In this document: positions 16,963-26,137 of the stretch, piece by piece
Numbering within the stretch: the stretch's first letter is position 1
Layout: every line of letters begins with the position of its first letter
Origin: Burkholderiaceae bacterium
GTDB lineage: Bacteria > Pseudomonadota > Gammaproteobacteria > Burkholderiales > Burkholderiaceae_A
Length of the DNA: 38,935 bases
Assembly (NCBI GenBank): GCA_018882785.1
Contig: VERI01000014.1
Coordinates: 1-38,935, forward strand
Direction of reading: 5' to 3'
Made by a program: the position numbers and the translations under genes
Notes under the pieces: model-generated
Told to the model about the DNA's origin: nothing
The model's database searches: none
The model's input: the letters and a program-made list of their open reading frames with translations, nothing else

Positions 16963-19821
16963 TTACTTGGTGTGCGTGAATCCCTTGATTCGGCCGAAAG
17001 CACCGTTAAGGAGCTCCTTGAGCTGCGCGGCGTGCTTCTCCAGGTAGCCCACCGCTGGCGAGGCCGATGCGGGCCGGCCGGCGTATGCGAGCTTCTGTCC
17101 AGGCGACATGTTTTCCAGTAAGTTGTGCTGAATCTGGAACCAATATCCCTGATTCTGCGGCTCATCCTGAACCCAGACCACCTCGGCGACGTTCGGAAAT
17201 TTCTTCAGTTCCGCCGCAAATGCCTTATGTGGGAAGGGATAGAGCTGCTCGACCCGAATGATGGCGACCTCGGTCGCCTTACGATCACGGCGTGCATTGA
17301 CAAGCTCGTAGTAGACCTTGCCAGAGCAGACTAACGCGCGGGTGACTTTCTTGGCATCGAGCGTCTTGTCGGTCTCGCCAATGACGGTCTGAAAGCCGCC
17401 TTTTGTGAATAGCTCCAGCGGTGATCCAGCATCCTTATTACGCAGAAGCGATTTTGGCGACAGCACCACCAGAGGCTTTCTGAAGGGCCGAATCATCTGA
17501 CGACGCAGGGCATGAAAGATCTGGGCTGCAGTAGTGGGCTGCACCACCTGCATGTTGGTGTCCGCACAGAGCTGCAAGAAACGCTCGGGCCGGGCCGACG
17601 AATGCTCGGGGCCCTGGCCCTCATAGCCATGCGGCAGGAGCATGACCAGGCCAGACTGCCGGCCCCATTTCACCTCTCCCGAAGAGATGAACTGGTCAAT
17701 CACCACCTGCGCACCGTTGACGAAGTCACCGAACTGGGCCTCCCAGATCACCAGCGAGTTCGGCTCTGCCGTGGAGTAACCATACTCAAAGCCCAGAACT
17801 GCCTCCTCGGACAGCACGGAGTCAATCACAGTGAAGGGTGCCTGGCCAGCCGCGACATTTTGCAGCGGCACATATGTGCCTGCATCCCACTTTTCGCGAT
17901 TCTGATCGTGGAGCACCGCATGTCGATGGGTAAATGTGCCGCGGCCTGCATCCTGACCCGTGATCCGCACCGCGTAGCCACTGGCCAGCAATGACGCATA
18001 GGCCAGATGTTCGCCCATCCCCCAGTCGCAGTTCAGCTCCCCCTTGCCCATCGCACGACGGTCCGCGAGCACTTTTTCGACCAGCGAATGCGCCTTGAAA
18101 TCCGATGGAATCGTGGTGATACGCTCGGCGAGCCGTCGCAGCTCCGCAGCAGGCACCGACGTATCTGCATCATCGGTCCATTTCTTATTCAGAAACGCAG
18201 ACCAGTCGACCGAGAATTTGCCTTTGTAGTTGGAAATAACCGGTGATGACTGATTGGTTCCGGCATCCATATCCGCGCGATAGGCCTTGACCATTTCGTC
18301 GCCCTCGCCGATGCGGATTACCCCCACTGTCTCGAGTCGATCCGCATACAGCTTACGGGTCCCGGGATGCTGCGCAATCTTCTTGTACATCAAAGGCTGT
18401 GTCAGCGAGGGTGTGTCCTGCTCGTTATGGCCGAGCTTCCGGAAGCAGACAATATCCACCACGATGTCTTTGTTAAACTGCATTCGATAATCGACCGCGA
18501 TCTGCGTGGCAAATACTACGGCCTCGGGATCATCGCCATTGACGTGCAGTACCGGTGCTTCGATCATCTTGACCACATCCGAGCAATAGCTGGTGGATCG
18601 CGAGTCGCGAGGATCCGACGTGGTGAACCCGATTTGGTTGTTAATCACGAGATGAATCGTGCCGCCAGTGCCATAACCACGGGTCATGGCCATGTTCAGA
18701 GTCTCCATCACAACGCCCTGCCCAGCAAACGCGGCATCACCGTGGACCAGAATGGGCACAACCTGATTGCCTTTGTCGTCACCACGCCGGTCCTGGCGGG
18801 CACGCACCGATCCCTCGACTACCGGATTCACGATCTCCAGGTGCGATGGGTTAAAGGCCAACGACAGGTGAACCGGTCCTCCGGGGGTTGAGACATCACT
18901 GGAGAAGCCCTGGTGATATTTCACATCGCCTGCGGGCAGGTCATCCGCATGGTGTCCTTCAAATTCGGAAAACAAGTCTTTGGGAATCTTGCCCAAGGTA
19001 TTTACCAGCACATTCAGGCGGCCACGGTGGGCCATGCCGATCACGATTTCCTGGGCACCGAGTTCACCACACCGCTGAATAATCTCGTCCATCGAGGCAA
19101 TAAACGATTCCCCGCCCTCAAGCGAGAACCGCTTCTGCCCGACATATTTGGTATGCAGATAGCGCTCTAAGCCCTCGGCGGCAGTCACCTTGGCCAGAAC
19201 GCGTTTTTTCTTTTCCGGACTGAACTGAGGCGCAGAGCGAACGGACTCTAGTCGTTGCTGAAACCAACGCTTCTCTGCAGGATCGGAGATATACATATAT
19301 TCCGCGCCAAGCGTGCCGCAATAGGTATCCCGCAGTCCTTTGATGATGTCCCGAAGGGTCATCTGTTCCTGTCCGAAATACAGGTTATCCGCACGGAACG
19401 TGGTGTCCAGGTCGGACTCGGTCAGGTCATAAAAACCGGGCTCAAGCTCAGGAATGGCCGGCCGTTCCTGACGTTTCAGTGGATCGAGATCCGCCCATCG
19501 CGCGCCCAAAAAGCGATAGGCCGCAATAATCGACTGGACATGGACCTGCTTACGTGCAATCGAGAGGTCACGCTCTGCGACCCGCGGCAGAAACGCATTC
19601 GCCTTGGCCCGCTGGGCAAAGGACTCAATGATCGGTGCGTGGGCGACATCTGACGTGGTCTCCGAGCCATCAGTGGCCGGAAGAATCTGAAGCTGATCGA
19701 AATAGGCCCGCCATTTGTCGGGAACAGACCCGGGGTTGTCGAGGTAGGCCTCGTAGAGTTCCTCGACATAGGGCGCATTGGCGCCGAACAGATACGAATT
19801 GAGCTGATAACTCTTCATCAT
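16963..19821 (-). CDS. sucA: 2-oxoglutarate dehydrogenase E1 component
   Basis: The thiamine-diphosphate-dependent E1 decarboxylates 2-oxoglutarate and succinylates the lipoyl domain of SucB. The 952-residue length fits SucA. The N-terminal helix that anchors E1 to the complex is present (YVEELYEAYLDNPGSVPDKW). MAHRGRLNVLVN is at about 257-268, and the thiamine-diphosphate/metal motif starts with GDAAFAGQG at about 359 and continues through NNQIGFTTSDPRDSRST. The C-terminal part has PHGYEGQGPEHSSARPERFLQ and WVQDEPQNQG. Two ATG codons stand in tandem at the start; AAGGGTGA precedes them. Transcription probably starts in the 145 bp between this gene and the gltA terminator; I see no clear promoter there. 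First gene of sucA-sucB-lpdA-zapE. Confidence 0.97.
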   Translation of the reverse strand: MMKSYQLNSYLFGANAPYVEELYEAYLDNPGSVPDKWRAYFDQLQILPATDGSETTSDVAHAPIIESFAQRAKANAFLPRVAERDLSIARKQVHVQSIIAAYRFLGARWADLDPLKRQERPAIPELEPGFYDLTESDLDTTFRADNLYFGQEQMTLRDIIKGLRDTYCGTLGAEYMYISDPAEKRWFQQRLESVRSAPQFSPEKKKRVLAKVTAAEGLERYLHTKYVGQKRFSLEGGESFIASMDEIIQRCGELGAQEIVIGMAHRGRLNVLVNTLGKIPKDLFSEFEGHHADDLPAGDVKYHQGFSSDVSTPGGPVHLSLAFNPSHLEIVNPVVEGSVRARQDRRGDDKGNQVVPILVHGDAAFAGQGVVMETLNMAMTRGYGTGGTIHLVINNQIGFTTSDPRDSRSTSYCSDVVKMIEAPVLHVNGDDPEAVVFATQIAVDYRMQFNKDIVVDIVCFRKLGHNEQDTPSLTQPLMYKKIAQHPGTRKLYADRLETVGVIRIGEGDEMVKAYRADMDAGTNQSSPVISNYKGKFSVDWSAFLNKKWTDDADTSVPAAELRRLAERITTIPSDFKAHSLVEKVLADRRAMGKGELNCDWGMGEHLAYASLLASGYAVRITGQDAGRGTFTHRHAVLHDQNREKWDAGTYVPLQNVAAGQAPFTVIDSVLSEEAVLGFEYGYSTAEPNSLVIWEAQFGDFVNGAQVVIDQFISSGEVKWGRQSGLVMLLPHGYEGQGPEHSSARPERFLQLCADTNMQVVQPTTAAQIFHALRRQMIRPFRKPLVVLSPKSLLRNKDAGSPLELFTKGGFQTVIGETDKTLDAKKVTRALVCSGKVYYELVNARRDRKATEVAIIRVEQLYPFPHKAFAAELKKFPNVAEVVWVQDEPQNQGYWFQIQHNLLENMSPGQKLAYAGRPASASPAVGYLEKHAAQLKELLNGAFGRIKGFTHTK

Positions 19822-19965
19822 GATGCTTCACCCTTCTCGGCCCTTGGCCTGAAACGATGCAGGATTCCCTTCCACTTAACGGCCACACCGTCTTGCGGAT
19901 CGCGTAATCAGAAACACCCGTGTGGGCCTTCTGACCCCGGACAGGTTACCACTGCTCCTCCAAAT

Positions 19966-19989
19966 AAAAAAGGGGTCTACGCCCCTTTT
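19966..19989 (-). terminator. Rho-independent terminator after gltA
   Basis: AAAAGGGG (19968-19975) pairs with CCCCTTTT (19982-19989) around a 6-nt loop. On the minus strand the hairpin is followed by a T-rich run (TTTTTTATTT). It begins 8 bp after the gltA stop. It separates sdhCDAB-sdhE-gltA from sucA-sucB-lpdA-zapE, so the two TCA operons are transcribed independently. Confidence 0.85.
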
Positions 19990-19996
19990 CTTCCTT

Positions 19997-21304
19997 TTAA
20001 CGCTGCGCTACTGGCTTTACCGACCGCGCCGTCGGACCAACAAACAACTGTCTCGGTCTCCCGATCTTGTATTCGGGATCCGTGATCATCTCCTTCCACT
20101 GACTGATCCAGCCGATCGTCCGGGCCAGCGCAAAAATACAGGTGAACGCATCGGTGGGGATGCCCAGCGCCCGCTGCACGATGCCGGAGTAGAAATCAAC
20201 ATTGGGATAGAGCTTGCGTTGGACAAAGTAATCATCCTCTAGGGCGATCTTCTCCAGGGCCATGGCCAACTTGAAAATTGGATCATTTTCCAGTCCCAGC
20301 TCATTGAGCACCTCTCGGCAGGTCTCCTGCATGAGCTTGGCACGGGGATCGAAGTTCTTATAGACCCGATGGCCAAAGCCCATAAGCCGCACACCTGAGT
20401 TCTTGTCTTTGACCTTCTCCATGAACTCGCCGACTTTGCCGACGCCGCCATTTGCATTCAGGTCTTCGAGCATGGTCAGGCAGGCCTCATTTGCACCGCC
20501 ATGGGCAGGACCCCAGAGGCAGGCCACGCCAGAGGCAATCGCCGCAAATGGACTCGTGCCCGAGGAGCCACAGAGCCTGACCGTGGAGGTGGACGCGTTT
20601 TGTTCATGGTCTGCATGAAGAATAAAAATCCGATCCATGGCACGAACCAGAACATCATTGAGCTTATACGGCTCACATGGAGTCGCAAACATCATGCGCA
20701 TGAAGTTGCCGGTGTAGGAAAGATCGTTCTGCGGATAGATGATCGGCTGGCCGATGCTGTACTTATAAGAGAGCGCCACCAAGGTTGGCATCTTGGCAAT
20801 CAAACGAATCGCGGAAATATCCTGCTGTTCAGCGGAATTGATATCCATGCTGTCGGGATAAAACGCCGACAAGGCGCCGATCATTCCAGTCAGAATCGCC
20901 ATCGGATGTGCATCCCGACGAAAACCCCGCAGGAAGAACTGCATCTGCTCATGCACCATCGTATGGTGCATCACGAGCTCCTGAAAGTCCGCCTTTTGCG
21001 CAGCGTCAGGCAGCTCACCGTAGTAAAGCAGGTAGCAGACCTCAAGAAAATCACAGTGCACCGCCAGCTCTTGGATCGGATAGCCGCGATACAGCAGTTC
21101 ACCTTTATCGCCATCGATGTAGGTAATCGTGGACTGGCACGACGCCGTGGACAGAAAACCTGAGTCATAGGTGAACTTGCCCGTCGAGCCGTAGAGCTTT
21201 CGAATATCAATGACATCCGGACCCACCGAACCTTTCAAAAGGGGAAACTCCACCGAGGGGGTTCCATCGGTAAACGACAGGGTTGCTTTGTGCTCCGTGG
21301 TCAT
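19997..21304 (-). CDS. gltA: Citrate synthase
   Basis: It condenses acetyl-CoA with oxaloacetate to open the TCA cycle. The 435-residue length and sequence match the hexameric, NADH-sensitive type II enzyme of Gram-negative bacteria. Active-site residues: His268 in GPAHGGANE, His312 in [13 protein letters not shown] and Asp370 in NVDFYSG; His233 lies in [10 protein letters not shown] start at the ATG at 21304, preceded by AAAGGA; an upstream in-frame ATG five codons earlier lacks support. The N-terminal domain (about 10-60) with [18 protein letters not shown] is the beta-sheet domain typical of type II. It lies 52 bp after sdhE and ends at a terminator, so it is the distal gene of the sdh operon. 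Confidence 0.97.
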   Translation of the reverse strand: MTTEHKATLSFTDGTPSVEFPLLKGSVGPDVIDIRKLYGSTGKFTYDSGFLSTASCQSTITYIDGDKGELLYRGYPIQELAVHCDFLEVCYLLYYGELPDAAQKADFQELVMHHTMVHEQMQFFLRGFRRDAHPMAILTGMIGALSAFYPDSMDINSAEQQDISAIRLIAKMPTLVALSYKYSIGQPIIYPQNDLSYTGNFMRMMFATPCEPYKLNDVLVRAMDRIFILHADHEQNASTSTVRLCGSSGTSPFAAIASGVACLWGPAHGGANEACLTMLEDLNANGGVGKVGEFMEKVKDKNSGVRLMGFGHRVYKNFDPRAKLMQETCREVLNELGLENDPIFKLAMALEKIALEDDYFVQRKLYPNVDFYSGIVQRALGIPTDAFTCIFALARTIGWISQWKEMITDPEYKIGRPRQLFVGPTARSVKPVAQR

Positions 21305-21356
21305 CGTATTTCCTTTCACAGCTGAGGTTTGAGGCGAGGTTCGGCGGCCATTCGAA

Positions 21357-21677
21357 TCAATGGGCTCTTATTTTCTCCAGAACAAGGTGAACCTCTGGCG
21401 TATCAAGATCGCCCTCGGGCTGCACCCTGCCGACCAACAGGTCGAGCAGATCGTTGTCGTTGAGATCGAGAAGCCGGCCAAGCCCCTCGTGTTCGGCAAA
21501 CGTCAGCCGTGACTCCCAGCGTTCAAAAAAACGTTCTAACAGCAGATCATTTTCAAGCATGCCGCGCCGGGAACGCCACCGCAGCCTGCGCACGACATCA
21601 GGTGCAGCAAGCCCCTGCCCGTGGCCGGCCGCCGGACTCAGCATCGCAAACGGGTCCGGCTGCATGTGGGCCACCAT
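21357..21677 (-). CDS. sdhE: Succinate dehydrogenase flavinylation factor SdhE
   Basis: SdhE helps attach FAD covalently to SdhA. The 106-residue frame contains the diagnostic [18 protein letters not shown] (the RGxxE motif that contacts SdhA) and the downstream helical part ending [15 protein letters not shown]. SdhE is usually 80-95 residues, so the true start may be the internal ATG at residue 12 rather than the ATG at 21677; neither has a strong ribosome-binding site. It sits 11 bp after sdhB and before gltA, the expected place. Confidence 0.88.
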   Translation of the reverse strand: MVAHMQPDPFAMLSPAAGHGQGLAAPDVVRRLRWRSRRGMLENDLLLERFFERWESRLTFAEHEGLGRLLDLNDNDLLDLLVGRVQPEGDLDTPEVHLVLEKIRAH

Positions 21678-21688
21678 CAGACTCGCGA

Positions 21689-22402
21689 TCAGACGGTGCG
21701 ACGGACCATCAGCTCTTTAATCTTGCCGATGGCCTTGGTCGGATTCAGCCCCTTCGGGCACACATCCACACAGTTCATGATGGTGTGGCAACGAAATAAC
21801 CGATACGGATCCTCGAGGTTATCCAGGCGCTCGCTGGTGGCCTGGTCTCGGCTGTCCGCGATAAAACGATACGCCTGCAGAAGGCCTGCGGGGCCAACAA
21901 ACTTATCTGGATTCCACCAGAACGACGGACAACTGGTGGAGCAACAGGCACACAGAATGCATTCATACAGGCCGTCTAACTCCTCGCGCTCTTCCGGCGA
22001 CTGCAGCCGCTCTTTCTCTGGGGGCGGTGTCTCATTAATCAGGAACGGCTTGATGGAGTGATACTGCTTGAAAAACTGCGTCATATCCACGATCAGATCA
22101 CGTACCACAGGCAGTCCGGGCAGTGGGCGCAGCACGATTGGCTCTTTCAGGTCGCGGAGATTGGTGATACATGCCAGGCCGTTCTTGCCGTTGATATTCA
22201 TGGCATCCGATCCGCAGACACCCTCTCTGCACGAACGGCGAAACGACAAGGAATCATCTTTGTCGCTCTTAATGCGCATCAGGGCATCCAGCAGCATCTT
22301 GTCAGTTTCTTTGAGCTCAACCGAGAGATCCTGCATGTAAGGCTTGGCATCCTTATCGGGGTCGTAGCGATAAATAGAAAAACGCACGGTACGGGATGTC
22401 AT
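21689..22402 (-). CDS. sdhB: Succinate dehydrogenase iron-sulfur subunit
   Basis: SdhB carries electrons from the flavin of SdhA to the membrane quinone site through three clusters. The 2Fe-2S ligands are Cys58, Cys63, Asp66 and Cys78 in [19 protein letters not shown]. The 4Fe-4S/3Fe-4S cysteines are Cys148, Cys151, Cys154, Cys158, Cys205, Cys211 and Cys215 ([11 protein letters not shown] and [11 protein letters not shown]). The 237-residue length is normal. It begins 2 bp after the sdhA stop. Part of sdhC-sdhD-sdhA-sdhB-sdhE-gltA; membrane-attached on the cytoplasmic side. Confidence 0.97.
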   Translation of the reverse strand: MTSRTVRFSIYRYDPDKDAKPYMQDLSVELKETDKMLLDALMRIKSDKDDSLSFRRSCREGVCGSDAMNINGKNGLACITNLRDLKEPIVLRPLPGLPVVRDLIVDMTQFFKQYHSIKPFLINETPPPEKERLQSPEEREELDGLYECILCACCSTSCPSFWWNPDKFVGPAGLLQAYRFIADSRDQATSERLDNLEDPYRLFRCHTIMNCVDVCPKGLNPTKAIGKIKELMVRRTV

Positions 22403-22404
22403 GG

Positions 22405-24195
22405 TTAGAACGTCCTCTTCTTGGGAACGAAGGTTTCAACGGTAAGTGGCTTTAGATTGACCGGCTTGTAGTCCAGCCGGTTGCCATCGGAATACCAGAG
22501 GGTATGTTTCATCCAGTTGGCATCATCACGTTCAGTGAAATCCCGATGGGCATGGGCGCCGCGACTTTCTTTGCGGGCCTCGGCGGAGACAATCGTGGCC
22601 TTCGCAGTCTCGACCAGGTTGTCCAGTTCGAGTGCCTCCACTCGGGCGGTATTAAAGACCTTCGACTTATCTTTCACATGGACATCCTGGGCACGCTTGC
22701 CGATCTCCATGATTTTTGAGACACCCTCTTGGAGAAGATCGGAGGTACGGAAGACGCCACAGTAGTGCTGCATCGTGTTGCGAATATCCTGGGCAACGTC
22801 CTGCACACGCTCACCCGAGCGGGAGGCCTCAAGCTTGGCCAATCTTGCGAGCGAAATATCCGCAGCGTTCGACGGGAGCTCCCTGTGTGACTGGGCCTTG
22901 AAGTTCTGGCCCACAATATGATTGCCGGCCGCGCGGCCGAACACCACCAAGTCGAGCAGCGAGTTGGTGCCCAAACGATTTGCACCGTGCACGGATACGC
23001 AGGCACACTCGCCAATCGCATAGAGTCCCCCGACCACCGTGTTCGAGCTCCCATTGCGAGGCACCACCACCTGGCCGTGATAGTTCGTCGGAATACCGCC
23101 CATCTGATAGTGAATGGTTGGCACGACAGGGATTGGCTCTTTGATGGGATCTACGTTGGCAAACTTAATCGCAATCTCCCGAATCGACGGGAGTTTTTTC
23201 ATAATCTTTTCCGCACCGAGGTGGTCCAGCTTCAGTAGCACATGATCCTTGTTCGGACCGCAGCCACGGCCCTCTTTGATCTCCTGGTCCATTGAGCGGG
23301 AGACAAAATCACGCGGCGCAAGGTCTTTCAGGGTGGGGGCGTAACGCTCCATAAAACGCTCGCCATTGCAGTTCAGCAGTATTCCCCCCTCACCGCGCAC
23401 ACCCTCGGTGACCAGCACGCCGGCACCGGCGACCCCCGTGGGGTGGAACTGCCAGAACTCCATGTCCTCAAGCGGAATGCCAGCGCGCGCCGCCATGCCC
23501 ATGCCATCACCGGTATTGATAAATGCATTGGTCGATGCCGCCCAGATACGGCCGGCGCCTCCCGTCGCGAAGACGGTGACCTTCGCCTCCAGAATCATCA
23601 CCTCGCCGGTTTCCATCTCGAGCGCAACAACGCCAACGCAGTCGCCCTCTGAATTCAGAATCAGATCGAGCGCCATCCACTCGACAAAAAACTGGGTACG
23701 CGCACGGACATTGCGCTGATACAGGGTGTGTAAAAGCGCATGGCCGGTACGGTCCGCCGCGGCGCAGGCACGCTGCACGGGTTTTTCCCCGAAGTTTGCA
23801 GTGTGTCCGCCAAAGGGACGCTGATAAATCGTTCCGTCAGGATTGCGATCAAACGGCATGCCGAAGTGCTCAAGCTCATAGACGACCTTCGGGGCCTCTC
23901 GGCACATGAATTCAATAGCATCTTGGTCACCAAGATAGTCGGAGCCCTTGACGGTATCGAACATATGCCAGTACCAGCTGTCATCACTCATGTTGCCGAG
24001 TGATGCGCCGATGCCACCCTGTGCCGCGACCGTGTGCGAACGGGTCGGAAAGACTTTCGAGAGCACGGCCACATTTAGCCCTGCCTCTGCAAGTTGGAGC
24101 GAACAACGCATGCCCGCACCGCCCGCACCAACGATCACCGCATCAAACCGTCGGCGCGGCAGACTACTTGTTTGATTACTCATCACCTGCGCCAC
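22405..24195 (-). CDS. sdhA: Succinate dehydrogenase flavoprotein subunit
   Basis: SdhA oxidises succinate to fumarate with covalently bound FAD. The dinucleotide-binding GAGGAG is at 23-28, the FAD-linked His54 is in [14 protein letters not shown] is at 251-254 and the catalytic Arg300 lies in [11 protein letters not shown]. The C-terminal part has [19 protein letters not shown] and [11 protein letters not shown]. With 596 residues it has the normal length. Two possible ATGs (residues 1 and 5) are equivalent for function. It starts 2 bp after sdhD. Confidence 0.97.
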   Translation of the reverse strand: MAQVMSNQTSSLPRRRFDAVIVGAGGAGMRCSLQLAEAGLNVAVLSKVFPTRSHTVAAQGGIGASLGNMSDDSWYWHMFDTVKGSDYLGDQDAIEFMCREAPKVVYELEHFGMPFDRNPDGTIYQRPFGGHTANFGEKPVQRACAAADRTGHALLHTLYQRNVRARTQFFVEWMALDLILNSEGDCVGVVALEMETGEVMILEAKVTVFATGGAGRIWAASTNAFINTGDGMGMAARAGIPLEDMEFWQFHPTGVAGAGVLVTEGVRGEGGILLNCNGERFMERYAPTLKDLAPRDFVSRSMDQEIKEGRGCGPNKDHVLLKLDHLGAEKIMKKLPSIREIAIKFANVDPIKEPIPVVPTIHYQMGGIPTNYHGQVVVPRNGSSNTVVGGLYAIGECACVSVHGANRLGTNSLLDLVVFGRAAGNHIVGQNFKAQSHRELPSNAADISLARLAKLEASRSGERVQDVAQDIRNTMQHYCGVFRTSDLLQEGVSKIMEIGKRAQDVHVKDKSKVFNTARVEALELDNLVETAKATIVSAEARKESRGAHAHRDFTERDDANWMKHTLWYSDGNRLDYKPVNLKPLTVETFVPKKRTF

Positions 24196-24197
24196 GC

Positions 24198-24581
24198 TTA
24201 GACCCTCCAGAGAATTTCAACGGCCCAGACACCGCAGCCCACTAGCCACAGAATCGTAAAGATCTGCAGCGCGAGCCGAACACCCACGGGCTTGACGTAA
24301 TCCATCCATATATCCCGGACACCAACCCATGCGTGATAGATCAGCGCCAGAAGCGCGAGCAAGGTGAAGACCTTCATCCAGGTCGCTGCAAAAAGACCCG
24401 CCCAGCCGCCATAGCCAGGCTCTGGGGCAAGAAGCGCGGAGACAAACAGCACCACCGCATAGGTGCCAATCACCGTTGCGGTTACCCGTTGTGCGAGCCA
24501 ATCACGCAGGCCATAGTGGGCTCCCACGACAAGGCGCTTGGGCCCAATGTTGTTTTGCACAGAATCGCTGGTTCCGCTCAT
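24198..24581 (-). CDS. sdhD: Succinate dehydrogenase membrane anchor subunit SdhD
   Basis: A 127-residue membrane anchor with three predicted transmembrane helices (about residues 32-52, 63-84 and 103-123). Together with SdhC it binds heme b and ubiquinone. The signature ALIYHAWVGVRDIWMDYVKP holds His83 in the second helix and the Asp94-Tyr95 pair that corresponds to the quinone-site Asp-Tyr of E. coli SdhD. It lies 3 bp after sdhC. The anchor subunits diverge fast, so the call rests on these residues and on position. Confidence 0.93.
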   Translation of the reverse strand: MSGTSDSVQNNIGPKRLVVGAHYGLRDWLAQRVTATVIGTYAVVLFVSALLAPEPGYGGWAGLFAATWMKVFTLLALLALIYHAWVGVRDIWMDYVKPVGVRLALQIFTILWLVGCGVWAVEILWRV

Positions 24582-24584
24582 GAT

Positions 24585-24995
24585 TTAAAACACCCCAAAA
24601 ATTTTTAACCAGGCCAGAACCGACAGGGCAACGCCACCGATCAACACCCCTTTGCCCCACGCCGCAGACTGTTCTTTCGCAAGCCCGATATGCATATCGC
24701 TCACCAGATGGCGAATGCCGGCCAACAAATGATGCAAGAACGCCCAAGCCAAGCCGCAGAGTAGAAGCTTCACGATCGTGAGATCGAATACCTCCATGAG
24801 CCGGGCATAGCTGAGCTCCGAGGTGATGCTCCAATCAAAAAACAAGAGCACGATGGGGAGCGTAAGGAACATTCCAGCACCGCTGATACGGTGCAGGATC
24901 GACATCACACCGGCCGCGGGCAGCCGATAGTGAATAAGCTGCGTGACGTGGATATTGCGGAACTGCGGGCGCGACTTTTTCGCGAGCTCGCTCAT
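24585..24995 (-). CDS. sdhC: Succinate dehydrogenase cytochrome b556 subunit SdhC
   Basis: A 136-residue membrane subunit with three hydrophobic helices (about 34-54, 72-92 and 113-133). MSILHRISG carries Ser32 and Arg36, the equivalents of the quinone-site Ser and Arg in E. coli, and FLHHLLAGIRHLVSDMH carries the heme-ligand His (probably His89). I chose the ATG at 24995 because AGGGGGA stands about 5 nt before it. The frame stays open up to 25157, but that segment lies across the divergent promoters and is not coding. First gene of sdhCDAB-sdhE-gltA. Confidence 0.94.
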   Translation of the reverse strand: MSELAKKSRPQFRNIHVTQLIHYRLPAAGVMSILHRISGAGMFLTLPIVLLFFDWSITSELSYARLMEVFDLTIVKLLLCGLAWAFLHHLLAGIRHLVSDMHIGLAKEQSAAWGKGVLIGGVALSVLAWLKIFGVF

Positions 24996-25040
24996 GTAAT
25001 CCCCCTGACCAATTACTGTTTTAATTTTGTGCTTCGCGAG

Positions 25041-25069
25041 ATTATAGAAGCCCTTTTTGACACCGCCTA
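25041..25069 (-). promoter_or_regulatory. Predicted promoter of the sdh operon
   Basis: On the minus strand a perfect TATAAT (25046-25041) stands 45 bp before the sdhC ATG. The matching -35 position (25069-25064, TAGGCG, 17-nt spacing) is poor, which suggests dependence on an activator or a weak core promoter. The region interlocks with the mdh promoter at 25057-25085. Confidence 0.5.
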
Positions 25070-25085
25070 GGGTGAACCCTAAACT
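25057..25085 (+). promoter_or_regulatory. Predicted sigma-70 promoter of mdh
   Basis: A perfect TTGACA (25057-25062), an exact 17-nt spacer and TAAACT (25080-25085) lie 49 bp before the mdh GTG. The element is a good housekeeping-type promoter by eye and overlaps the -35 region of the divergent sdh promoter. Confidence 0.65.
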
Positions 25086-25134
25086 CTCCGTGTTTTCCCA
25101 TCCTAAAAACTTGACTCTCTCCCAAGGAGCTTCC

Positions 25135-26130
25135 GTGAGCACGACCAAGTCCCCCATGCGTGTTGCCGTTACCGGCGCCGCCGGCCAGATTGGCTACAGC
25201 CTGCTGTTTCGTATCGCCAATGGTGATCTTCTGGGCAAAGACCAGCCCGTGATCCTTCAGCTTTTAGAAATTCCCGACGAAAAAGCTCAGAAAGCCCTGA
25301 AGGGCGTCATGATGGAAATCGATGACTGTGCCTTCCCGTTGCTGGCTGGCATGTCCGCTCACAGCGATCCGATGACCGCATTTAAGGACATTGATATCGC
25401 CCTGCTCGTGGGTGCCCGGCCGCGCGGCCCCGGCATGGAGCGCAAAGACCTCCTGTCGGCCAACGCCCAGATCTTCACTGCACAGGGCAAAGCCCTCAAT
25501 TCAGTGGCCAAACGCACCGTTAAGGTGCTGGTGGTGGGAAATCCGGCGAACACCAACGCCTACATCGCAATGAAGTCGGCGCCCGACCTTCCAAAAAAGA
25601 ACTTCACGGCCATGCTGCGTCTGGACCACAACCGCGCCTTGTCCCAGATTGCCTCCAAAACCGGTAAGCCCGTGGGCAGTATCGAAAAACTCATCGTCTG
25701 GGGTAATCACAGTCCGACCATGTACCCGGACTACCGCTTTGCCACCATCGGTGGCCAGGGCGTCAAGGCGATGATTAATGACGACGTCTGGAATAAGGAT
25801 GTCTTCCTGCCCACCGTGGGCAAGCGTGGCGCCGCAATCATTGAAGCACGCGGCCTATCGTCTGCAGCGTCTGCTGCGAACGCAGCCATCGATCACATCC
25901 GGGACTGGGTGCTCGGCACCAATGGCAAGTGGGTCACCATGGGCATCCCTTCGGACGGATCCTATGAGATTCCTCAGGACATCATTTATGGCTATCCGGT
26001 CATTTGTTCCGGCGGCGAATATCAGATCGTGCAGGGCTTGGAGATCGATGGATTTTCGCGCGAGCGCATGACCCACACGCTCAACGAACTGCTCGAGGAG
26101 CGAGACGGCGTCAAGCACCTGCTGGGCTAA
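25135..26130 (+). CDS. mdh: Malate dehydrogenase
   Basis: It oxidises malate to oxaloacetate with NAD+, closing the TCA cycle. The chosen GTG at 25135 has AAGGAG (25124-25129) 5 nt upstream; the longer frame from 25057 begins in the promoter and is rejected. The 331 residues have the NAD-binding GAAGQIG (14-20), the substrate-binding arginines in [13 protein letters not shown] (Arg95, Arg103) and LDHNR (Asp164, Arg167), and the catalytic His192 in [11 protein letters not shown]. The sequence follows the cytosolic-type MDH used by betaproteobacteria. It is followed after 7 bp by the CitE-like gene, so these two are cotranscribed. Confidence 0.96.
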   Translation: MSTTKSPMRVAVTGAAGQIGYSLLFRIANGDLLGKDQPVILQLLEIPDEKAQKALKGVMMEIDDCAFPLLAGMSAHSDPMTAFKDIDIALLVGARPRGPGMERKDLLSANAQIFTAQGKALNSVAKRTVKVLVVGNPANTNAYIAMKSAPDLPKKNFTAMLRLDHNRALSQIASKTGKPVGSIEKLIVWGNHSPTMYPDYRFATIGGQGVKAMINDDVWNKDVFLPTVGKRGAAIIEARGLSSAASAANAAIDHIRDWVLGTNGKWVTMGIPSDGSYEIPQDIIYGYPVICSGGEYQIVQGLEIDGFSRERMTHTLNELLEERDGVKHLLG

Positions 26131-26137
26131 GCGTTCA

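Noticed and set aside
24996-25157. N-terminal extension of the sdhC frame and the first 26 codons of the mdh frame
   Set aside because: Both cross the divergent promoter region; each gene has a better start with a strong ribosome-binding site.
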